A stretch of DNA of 64,000 bases. Origin: Selaginella tamariscina (lineage: Eukaryota > Streptophyta > Lycopodiopsida > Selaginellales > Selaginellaceae). The notes below the pieces were generated by a model. It was not told where the DNA came from and searched no databases. It saw only the letters and a program-made list of their open reading frames with translations. The DNA lies in assembly GCA_003024785.1 (NCBI GenBank), contig PUQB01000147.1:283501-347500 (forward strand), in the 5' to 3' direction. Each line of letters begins with the position of its first letter. Positions within the stretch are counted from its first letter, which is position 1. The translations under genes were made by a program, and so were the position numbers. Of this stretch, positions 21,985 through 31,230 are shown piece by piece.

Positions 21985-22440
21985 GTTGATTATACTTTGA
22001 AATTTTATTCACATCTATACCCCTAGAAGTTTTATATTTACATATATACCCTGAAACTTCAATTTAAAACTTCATAAATTTCAAAATTAAAAATTAAAAA
22101 ATAATTTAAAAAATCAATAAAAAATTATAATTTAGATTTTATTATATTTAGGTCCAAAATACATATTAAACATATATATCACAATATAATATAATTATTT
22201 TAAAAAATATTTCACTTTTTATTATGACAATTTTTTGGCATTTAACGCTTAATTATTTCATTTGCAATATATTATGAATTGAAAATACATTTTTAATTAA
22301 TATTGTTATTTTAAAAGTCAAAATATTATAATTAAAATTTTTCAAAGGTTTATAACTTTTAGAAGGTATATATGTAAATATAAAACTTCTAAGGATATAT
22401 ATGTAAATATGATAAATTTCAGGAATATAAATATAATTTT
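21985..22440. mobile_element. MITE-like element with long inverted ends, unit 2
   Basis: Second copy of the MITE-like sequence, present because the whole unit was duplicated. Left arm at about 21,985-22,060 and right arm at about 22,355-22,440 (TATATATGTAAATATAAAACTTC, then GATAAATTTCAGGAATATAA). It is slightly shorter than the unit 1 copy. Non-coding. Confidence 0.5.
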
Positions 22441-22739
22441 CTCTTAATTTAATAACATTATTTATTCATATTGCTTGATGTGCTATTCAATGCATATTTG
22501 AGCGAAATAATTTAGTTTGGCTACGGAAAAGACTAGACAAGAAAAAGAAAAGCTATAACTATAAACATTATTAAAAATAAATAAAGAACTCTCTCTTTTA
22601 TAAGGATGGAATAAATAAAGGTTTCTATAGTAATGAAATAAAAAAGATTACAAATGTAAATAGGAAATTAATTCTAAAGTGGGGGCAAAAATAAACTTGT
22701 AAATGGCAAATAAGTTTAGAGACTCTAAAGACTTGAAAT

Positions 22740-23060
22740 GGGGATATGCAATTTGAAAATTTGTTGCTTTTAAAGAATGGAGGGGGAAGGGATTTGCATA
22801 TAAGTTTGGAGTATTATTTATGGTCATCCATGTTAGAGTGAGAAGTTTCCTAATTTGCTAGTAATTATTAGCATAGGCATGATACAATGTTGGAGTACAA
22901 CATGTTATGAGAAAGGTTTTAGCCGCACAAACTTAGTAAACACCAAGTTTATGAACAAGTTCTTAATACATTCGACAAACTTATGTTAGTCTCCTTGGAA
23001 GGTCCAAACATTGACAAAAGTGAATTATACTACTATGTTGAAGGCTTGGAAGATAAGCAA
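22740..23060 (+). pseudogene. hAT transposase C-terminal remnant, unit 2
   Basis: The same hAT C-terminal remnant in the second tandem unit: EKGFSRTNLVNTKFMNKF at about 22,905-22,960, then SLEGPNIDKSEL in a shifted frame. Here the Ser of the GFS motif is retained, whereas unit 1 has Cys. It is dead for the same reason, a stop before SLEGP. Confidence 0.5.
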
Positions 23061-23090
23061 CCATTATAGGTATCTACACAAGCTTACTAC

Positions 23091-24414
23091 GTGTTAGACC
23101 ATGAAGACCATGAATAGCATAGACTTACATAACTATGGCTTTATATATTATATTTTTATTTACAAAAAAAAATCTAATTTATAATAGAGGATCAATTTAA
23201 TTAAAATTTTAGATTTCCTATTGGATTTTCAAACAGAAGAAAATTTATTAGTTCACAAAAAAAAAGGTTGTGCAGACACTTATATTTGGTGCTTTTACCA
23301 TGATTCTAATATTTAATGTGGCATTAAAGTCAGCCATCATAAAGAAATATATTATAAAATCACTTAGCCTTGTCAAACACATTATGATCAAGTTTAGGTT
23401 CTCCCATCTCTTGTATAACTAAAAATGAGTGAATAAAGTTAATGGGATTTTTTACATACAATAACCATTCAAAGATTTGATGTGAAATAATTTATCTACA
23501 ATGGCACTAGAATGCACTTTAAATGCATTTCATTTAATTTATATGGCATCTCTTCTTACAAGCACAAGTGACACCAAATTCACAATCTAGTAGAGCAAAA
23601 CAAAACATTAACTCAAAGCCTTACACCCGTTGTAAATCGAAATGATCCTCGGTGTCGAGGGCATGTCATGGACACAATAACCAAACCTCTTAGGTGGTTA
23701 ATTATATTTTCAGCACCCATAAGATAAATAACCACAAAAGGTTAAGATATAACACAAGAACAATGTTTGATTACATTTTCTTACATAAAAATGAAAAATA
23801 TACCTTAATGATGCCATCATATTCCCAACCAATTTTGTTGGCTTTGAGTAAACAAACCTTGAAGTAGAATGAACTTTGGTTTAGTTATGAGACACACCAT
23901 TTCCATTTTACCTATGATAATAACATAGCCTTTAGCCAAAACTTGCCGCATAAGGCAAAGAAAACTCTATGACTTGGGATCACCGTTTGCCCTTTGTGAC
24001 AACCCTGTTAGAAAGTCACTAATTATGAATTTGTATATTACAGTTTTAACTTATTCAAATGTGGAGGTTGATGTGCCACTAACAATTTTTAATCAGTTTT
24101 ACTTTGTAGAAAACTATGAATATCTCTAAGGCATTCAAATTTGATTCCACATCCTTAGGTCTCAAACCAAAAAGCAAGGCCCCTACCTAGGCGTGTGACA
24201 TCACACAACAGCCTTAAGGTTATGGTTGTATATGAATAAGATTTTCTTTGATGAAATTATACAACACATCATAGGAAATTAATGGTGTGTGTGTGTTTGT
24301 GTGTATGAAAATAATGTTTCTCATGTTATTTTTTAATCAAACCGTATGTACCTTACAAGAACAAATGTGCATATCAATCTCCTTTTGTGCGTGCTTGCAT
24401 GTGTAACTGTAAAT
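23091..24414. other. AT-rich intergenic sequence without genes
   Basis: Nothing protein-coding is supported. There is a short (TG)n at about 24,282-24,305. At 24,414 the sequence changes abruptly into the truncated copy A of the composite element. Confidence 0.5.
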
Positions 24415-25567
24415 TTGTTGTGTTCGTCGAGAAGTCGTTGGGCTGCCGTTATTATGTGCTGGCCATTAATGATGTAGTACTTGACTGATTTTCTATTCTC
24501 CATCTGAATCTTCCTCATTTGTTCCGGTGTTGTGATCCACACTTTGTCAGCGCCTTTGTTTCTCTCGTAGTATGCGCACAAAACAGCATTATGTGGAACG
24601 GTGTAAGAATTGTCGTCCTTCATCTTCTCCATGAGCTCAGCTACACATTCTTGGTTGAGTGGCCTATAATTGAAGTTTGGGTTGACGCTGCAATACTTAA
24701 CCCTACACTCATAAATCCTATCATCCAACATCATTTCCTTGTGGCTTATTGCAGCATGGGATGCCACAGGTGCAGCTACAAAACGATCGAGGATTTTCTT
24801 CTACGATCCGAATCAACATATGTGATCCCCGATTGATGCTGTTCTAATGTTCTTGGCACACTCTTCCAGCTCCCGAAATTTTCTAAGCAAATTGAACGTG
24901 ATTGTAAAGAACCTGAGACCAAGCCACCCTCTCAATCTCCCTTATAATGTCGCTATGTTCTTCTTCAATGTGAAGAGGGACGATTGCTCCACTTGTGGAT
25001 TTTCTGTATTGTGAAGCAATCTTTGCTGAGAATACACCTACTCGATGAGTCTGAAGATCTTCGAAGTAGACATTCAGTTGGATCCCCTCCATAGATGGGT
25101 TTTCGTTGAGTTGAAGAAGAACTCCACGGTCAACATCATTAGTGAACACGTGAACGTCATTATCCACAAGTCGACAAGACCACCCGAAATTAATGTTGTA
25201 ATTGGCGACCTCTGGATCCGAGAACATGACATTGGATGGAACAAGGCATATGTGTCGAGCATCGTTCAATCTGGGTTCACAGCATGCTTTCATGCTTGAC
25301 TAGCACACCCACTTTCCATTGTTTTGCTTGGCCATGCGATGTGACAGAGGTTAGTTTGATAGCAACCATGGTTGTTCCAATGCGCTTCCGTTTAGTTTGA
25401 AATATGGCCAAGTTGATTCCAGAATCCCCCTGCCCATCTCTTCTCCTGCTCTCATCTTCAATGTCACCTCAATTCCACATCTGAATACAAAAATGATTAG
25501 TTCAAGCACATATCCAAGTATAACAGATTTTATTTTAATTCTTGCCAGAATTTGACGACGACTCCAT
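24415..25567 (-). pseudogene. ParB/Srx-like gene of the composite element, copy A, 3' part missing
   Basis: The start corresponds to the ATG at 25,567 (MESSSNS). A first intron follows with a GC donor here where copy B has GT. Next come a domain with GRGILES, a well-conserved open segment at 25,293-24,883 (CRLVDNDVHVFTNDVD, HRVGVFSAKIASQYRK) and a ParB-like segment at 24,767-24,415 (NPNFNYRPLNQECVAELMEK, then IINGQHIITAAQRLL). The motif 'NP...L...N-G-Q-H-x-x-x-A-A' resembles the ParB N-terminal/sulfiredoxin fold, where it reads 'D-G-x-R-R-x-x-A-A'. The frame is interrupted near 25,290 and 24,870. The rest, including the methylase-like end, is lost at the left edge. Confidence 0.5.
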
Positions 25568-25904
25568 ACTAATGACTCGATCTCCTTATTTAATTAAATC
25601 GTCCTTCTGCAAAATAATACACTATGAATACAAATCATATAAAAACGCACACACACTTGTATAAACCCGAATATACAAAAATAATACACAGAGAGAAGTG
25701 GATGGAATTAACTGTCCAAAACTCACATTTGTGCTAGTGCAAAAAAAAAAAATAACATTTCGTTTTAGAACCACCACAAATGTGAGCTCTGGACAGTTTT
25801 ACATAGATTCCTAGCTTTTACTCAAAAACTTATGATAAGATGATAAAAGTAAATAAAATAAGATATGCAACTTATATATACTAATACACATATATATTCA
25901 CATG

Positions 25905-26850
25905 GAAGGTGCAGCGGAATTAATCTCGCCACCCCTTCAATGCCTCCTAAAAGAGTGGGCGGGATTAATCTCGCCACCTTTCTAAAGGCCTTGAACGGGA
26001 GTGCGGAATTAATCCTGCCACCCTTCTCGGTCTCAAAGAGAACTTAGCAGGATTTATTTGGCACACCCCTTCAGTGACTCCAGAAAGGCGGCGGGATTAA
26101 TCTCGCCCACCATGTAAGGGATGGTGAAATGAATCTCGCCACCCTTCCCAGTCCCCTTCATTGGTATGTTGTAAACCTTCTACGTCTCAGATAGAAATGT
26201 TTGGGATTAGTCTGACTCACCAATGAAGAAAAAAGGGAAGGGTGGCGGGATTCATCCCTCCAACAGGCATTGAAGGCTCGGCGGGATTAATCCCGCCGCC
26301 CAGGCCCTTCACTCGGTCCCTAGGCGGCGGGATTAATCCCGTCGGACGCCAATGCCCTGCACGGAATCGAGCAGGATTAATCCTGCTGCCTAGGCCCTTC
26401 AGGCAGCCTTTGGCGGCGGAATAAATCTCGCCCGATTCCATGCAGGGCATGCATACGCGGCGGGATTAATCCCGCCAGACTCCAATGCCCTGCGCAGAAT
26501 CGGGCGAGATTAATCCCGCCGCCTAGGCCCTTCAGGCAGACCTTTGGCGGCAGGATAAATCCCGCCCGATTCCATGCTGGGCATGCATACGCGGCGGGAT
26601 TAATTCCACCAAACGCCAATGCCCTGTGCGAAATCCGGCGGGATTAATCCTGCTGCCAAGGCTCTTCAGACAGGCCAATGGCGGCGGGATAAATCCCGTC
26701 GAATTCCGCGCAGGGCATCCGTAGGTGGCGGGATTAATCCCGTCGCTCATGAGGCTAACCGAATAGCCTGCCTGAAGGGCAGCGGGATTAATCCCGCCGC
26801 CAAGGGGCTAACCATATAGCGGCAGGATTAATCCCGCCGCTACACACACA
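25905..26850. repeat. Palindrome array 1, copy A
   Basis: About twenty imperfect copies of an 18-bp palindrome, consensus GGCGGGATTAATCCCGCC, with variants such as GGCGGGATTAATCTCGCC and GGCGGGATAAATCCCGCC. The spacers are themselves repeated (CCTAGGCCCTTCAGGCAGGC, GACGCCAATGCCCTGCGC). It lies upstream of the minus-strand ParB/methylase-like gene, whose start is at 25,567. Long frames across it only translate the repeat (GGINPA on one strand, GLIPP on the other) and are not genes. Confidence 0.85.
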
Positions 26851-27327
26851 CACACCACACACATATATATATATGTATGTATATGTGTGTGTAGGAGAGT
26901 GTGTGTGTGCGCCAGAGATAAACAAATAAGATAAAATTATACTGATACACACACACATAATATGTATATGTATATGTATATCGTATGTGTGTGCTAAATA
27001 AATTAAATTATACAGATACACACACACACATATATGTATATGTCTATTTATGTATATGTATATGTATATACAGGAGTGTGCGTGTGTGTGCGAGAGATAG
27101 ATAAATAAATAAAATTATACAGATACTGGTACACATAATATATGTATGTATATATGTACATAGGTATATATATATGTGTGTGTATATGTATATCGTGTGT
27201 ATGCGTGTGTGAAACAAATAAAATCATATAGATAAACAAACACACACACACACACATATATATATATACAGGAGTGTGCGTGTGTGTGCGAGAGATACAA
27301 TTAACAAATCAATAAAATTATACAGAT

Positions 27328-27391
<64 letters not shown>

Positions 27392-27650
27392 TTATATATA
27401 TATAGGAGTGTCCGTGTGTGTGCGAGAAATAGATAAATAAATAGAATTATACAGATACTGGTACACATAATATATGTATGATATTATATGTATATAGGTA
27501 TATATATATATGCGTGTGTGTGTGTATATGTATATTGTGAGTATGCGTGTGTGAGAGAAACAAATAAAATCATACAGATAAACAGGAGTGTGTGTGCATG
27601 TGTAAGAGATAAAATTAATAAATTAATAAAATTATACAGATACACAAACA

Positions 27651-27701
<51 letters not shown>

Positions 27702-27860
27702 CTGTGTGTGTATATGTATACGAGTGTGCGTGTGTGTGCGAGAGATAGAGATCTAAATTATATTATTAAGATACACACATATAAATATATATGTGAATAA
27801 AAATAAATAAATAAACTCAGGAGTGTGCGTGAGAGAGAGAGATCTCACCTGTGTGTGAGA
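26843..27860. repeat. Microsatellite block between the divergent genes, copy A
   Basis: A roughly 1 kb run of (CA)n, (TA)n, (TG)n and mixed units, arranged as a longer repeat with the phrase GGAGTGTGCGTGTGTGTGCGAGAGATA recurring about every 200 bp (27,070; 27,270; 27,407; 27,720). The matching block in copy B (48,869-49,800) differs in length. Non-coding. Confidence 0.8.
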
Positions 27861-28225
27861 GAGAGAAGGAGATTTCATAGCCGCTGCCTCTGCCGCCTTG
27901 CTTCTTGAAACCCTAGGAATATACCTAAACCCTAAAAGGAATAGAATATATATTAACCCTAATCAAATATTCCTTCTAAGAATATACTTAAACCCTAAAA
28001 AGAATAAACTATAGATTCGTCCTAAACGAATATTCTTTTATTATATTATCAGCGTGTGCGTGTGCGTGGGTGTATCACATACACCTTAAGAATAAAAATC
28101 ATGCAGGGATTTAACATGTGTGTGTCCATGAGAATGTTAAAGTTTCACGTGCAGCGATACATATATACACACATAGTATTATACACATAGACATACATAC
28201 ATATTAGTACATATTAATATTAAAG
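27861..28225. other. Telomere-motif-like and AT-rich link, copy A
   Basis: Contains AAACCCTAGG and ACCTAAACCCTAAAAGGAATA motifs at 27,908-28,000, with a second similar phrase 70 bp on. These telo-box-like motifs are kept in copy B (49,838-49,960). No gene is supported. A role as promoter or replication element is possible but unproven. Confidence 0.4.
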
Positions 28226-28835
28226 AGACAGAGTACATGATCATGCATGATGTGTATGTATGAGAGAAGAGTGACAATACATATTATGGATCATGCATGG
28301 TGTGTATGTATGAGAGAAGAGTGACAATACATATTATGGATCATGCATGGTGTGTATGTATGAGAGAAGAGTGACAATACATATTATGGATCATGCATGG
28401 TGTGTATGTTTGAGAGAAGAGAGACAATACATATTAATATGGATCATGCATGGTGTGTATGTATGAGAGAAGAGAAAGAGTGTGTTAACAAATTAAATTC
28501 ATACACATTGATAATATTAGTACACACATATACATACACACGTGTATACACACAGACATACATACATATTACATGTGTAAATTCAATGTGTTACATAGGG
28601 TTTAGGGTTAGGATGGATCATGCATGGTGTTTATGTATGAGAGAGTGAGTGTTATACACAGATATACATTATACATATTACATAATATTGTAACATCAGT
28701 ACATATTATGGATCATGCATGGTGTGTATGTATGAGAGAAGAGACACTACATATTATGTATCAGTACATATTATGGATCATGCATGGTGTGTATGTATGA
28801 GAGAAGAGACAGGTATTTATGATCATGATCATGCA
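28225..28835. repeat. 50-bp minisatellite (GGATCATGCATGGTGTGTATG type), copy A
   Basis: The phrase GTGACAATACATATTATGG begins at 28,271, 28,321 and 28,371, giving an exact 50-bp period with near-perfect units. Diverged units continue to 28,835 with the core GGATCATGCATGGTGTGTATG. Copy B (50,160-50,660) has fewer of the perfect units. Non-coding. Confidence 0.8.
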
Positions 28836-30239
28836 TGTGTGTATGTATGAGAAGGGATTATGATGGTGACACTGTGTATGTATGAGAGAAGAGATAGAGT
28901 GTTAACAAATGAAAATCGTACACATTGCATATATTATATTAGTACACATATATACATACACACGTGTATACACACAGACATACATATATATTACATGTGT
29001 AAATTCAATGTGTTACATACACACACACTGAGTACATATAGATCATACATGCGTTGAACATGATGTTTTTCAATAAAGAAGCAACATATAATTTCTCAAG
29101 TTTGGTTTAGGGCAATGTGCATGTGTGTGCATATGTGTCTCTGTAAGTGCTTCTAATGTGTGCACATGTATATATAAATTTATGATTGTGTTTATATATA
29201 ATATGTGCAAAACAAACATCGAATAATTAAGAAAATAATATTAATACACACTATGAACATATTTTAAATTATACATAATAATATATGATTTTATCTAATA
29301 TATAGCCATATATAGTTTTAATAATATATATTAATTTAATATTGATAATAAGGTTTAACACTAGAATATTCTTGAAATAATAACAAATTAATTGAGAAAA
29401 TCCCATTAATATATACAAATGTAGAATAATTACTGAGATAATTAAGAATAAGACTAATTTAATTATGATAATCATGTTTAATATTGGAATATTCTTTGAA
29501 TATTAAGAAAATAACAAAGAATATCCCATTAATAGTAGGAAATGTAAATTAATTACTCGAGTAATTAAGAAAATAATAATAATAAACAGACTATGAATAT
29601 ATTTTAAATGATACATAATAATATATCAATTTATTTATTGTATTAGTGTATATATATATATATATATAACTTAATAATATATACTTGAATATTAAGAATG
29701 TAGAATAATTACAAAAATTTCGTAATATTAAACAGCTTGAAGCACTTGAATGACATTAAATGCAATTTTAAAACTCATTGGAATTGGAGAGTATATATGT
29801 CAGACTGTCGGTTATTTGTTTCAACTCATCTTAAATTTTCTTTTCTGTTATTTCAAAAATTTCGAATTTCTGACATAAGTATTATCAGTCTGACATGTAA
29901 ATTTGAAAATACATTTAATTTCCCACTCAAATTCAGATCTGGTTCTTTCTCCGGCAAGGGTTTCTTCATTTTCACTCTTCAGATTTTCTTTTTTCTTCTT
30001 AGTGATCAGCTCAGGAGCGACATTAAATTGGGTGCGCTATTGTTTATAGGAAAGCACGGCGCCTTCAGTGCTGTTTACAAGTAAGTATTATAAACAAATT
30101 TAGATATATTTATAAAGATTCACTCTCTTACATTCTCTCTTAAATTTTAGAATTTAGGGATTTAGGAATGCATTAGGATTACAATATATTCTGTTAGGGA
30201 TTTATCCCGTTTAAATATACTTTTAACTTAATATTCTCG
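28836..30239. other. AT-rich stretch with a possible short exon (29,930-30,079)
   Basis: Mostly AT-rich and non-coding. At 29,930-30,079 base composition becomes balanced, the frame ends IGKHGAFSAVYK, and a consensus donor (ACAA|GTAAGT) follows at 30,079. An acceptor-like TTATTTATGTGCAG lies at 31,224 just before the DUF7869-like start codon. So this may be a 5' exon spliced over array 2. Copy B has the same sequence but the donor is changed to ATAAGT. The peptide resembles a protein-kinase glycine loop, which could be chance. Confidence 0.3.
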
Positions 30240-31077
30240 GTTAGCCGGGCGGCGGATTAATCCGGCCATTTTTTTTCGCCTCTTTGAAGAGGTGGCGGGA
30301 TTAATCCCGCCACCATCTCTTTCATAGCTATGGCAGAATTAGTTCGGGCAATGCTTCTCCGCCTCTTAAAAAGAGCGGCGAGATTAATCCCGCCGATAAC
30401 TCTCTCAACTGATAATGATTTACTTGAATTTATTAGAAAGAGTTGTCGGCGGGATTAATCTCGCCAACCATTTTAGGAGGCAGAGAAGGGGTGGCGGGAT
30501 TAATCTCGCCACTACTTCCCTGTTTTAAATATTTGTGGGCAGAATTCATCCCGAATCTCTTTGAAATCATAGTTTCAGAGAGTTGTGGGCGGGATTAATC
30601 CCGCCGCTTATTCCCCGTCGTCAGAGTTGTGGGCGGGATTAATCCCGCCGCCTATTCTCCGTCGTCAGTGTTGTGGGCGGGATTAATCCCGCCCCTTTCC
30701 TCGTCGGAGGAATTTGCGGCGGGATTAATCCCGCCGACTCTCACAGACGAGGAAGATCCGGCGGCGGGATTAATCCCGCCGGTACTTCCTAGTCGGAGGG
30801 AGCCCGCGGCGGGATTAATCCCGCCGTACTTCCTCGTCGGAGGGAGCCCGCGGGATTAATCCCGCCGTACTTCCTCGTCGGAGGGAGCGCGGCGGGATTA
30901 ATCCCGCCGCTTCTCTCGACGAGTCGGCGGGATTAATCCCGCCGCCTCTCTCCGACGGGGTAGAGTCGGCGGCGGATTAATCCCGCCGACTCTCTCCGAT
31001 GGGGTAGAGTCGGCGGCGGGATTAATCCCGCCGACTCACTCTGAAGGGGTAGAGTCTGCGGCGGGATTAATCCCGCC
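30240..31077. repeat. Palindrome array 2, copy A
   Basis: About 17 copies of GGCGGGATTAATCCCGCC. In the regular part the unit starts fall at 30,588, 30,632, 30,676, 30,718, 30,763, 30,808, 30,891, 30,926, 30,971, 31,015 and 31,060, so most steps are 42-45 bp, about four helical turns. The first units (from 30,250) are more diverged and wider apart. The array ends about 150 bp before the start codon of the plus-strand gene. Spacers such as GACTCTCTCCGATGGGGTAGAGTC are partly palindromic too. Confidence 0.9.
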
Positions 31078-31230
31078 CATCAGTTATATTAATAAAGCAT
31101 GAGATATTATTTTTATATATAATTATGTATTATTGCACATGCATATTATTAAGCAACTGCAGTTATGATTTCTTAAAATATTGCATAAACAGATATCATA
31201 AATAACACAATTATTTATGTGCAGGACAAT

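Larger units (their letters stand above)
20570..23090. repeat. Tandem direct duplication of a ~1.1-1.4 kb AT-rich unit
   Basis: About 20,570-21,700 is repeated at about 21,940-23,065 in the same order and orientation. Shared anchors are the MITE-like sequence (GAAACTTCAATTTAAAACTTC at 20,681 and 22,053), the segment GAATGGAGGG(C/G)GAAGGGATTTGC (21,422 and 22,778), and ACACCAAGTTTATGAACAAG (21,555 and 22,941). The units differ by scattered substitutions and small indels, so the duplication is not very recent. Each holds one MITE and one transposase remnant, listed separately. Confidence 0.75.

Noticed and set aside
26217-26819. Open frames in palindrome array 1 with repeated GGINPA / GLIPP motifs on both strands (also 30,629-30,859, 47,926-48,334, 52,202-52,642)
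   Set aside because: They are the translation of the 18-bp palindrome, which reads open on both strands. Frames differ between copies and there is no start context or conservation.
26788-27748. Open frames rich in His-Thr and Ile-Tyr (also 48,947-49,542)
   Set aside because: Translations of CA and TA microsatellites.
28598-28616. GGGTTTAGGGTTAGG as an interstitial telomere (also 50,408-50,430)
   Set aside because: Only two to three degenerate units; noted but too short to indicate a chromosome-fusion site.
30588-31077. Regular spacing of the palindrome suggested a CRISPR-like array
   Set aside because: The host is a eukaryote, the spacers are repeats of each other rather than unique, and the repeat is a perfect palindrome in a transposon context.
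25905-31077. Identity of the palindrome with bacterial parS
   Set aside because: The sequence is unrelated to the known parS TGTTTCACGTGAAACA type; only the palindromic, clustered design is comparable.
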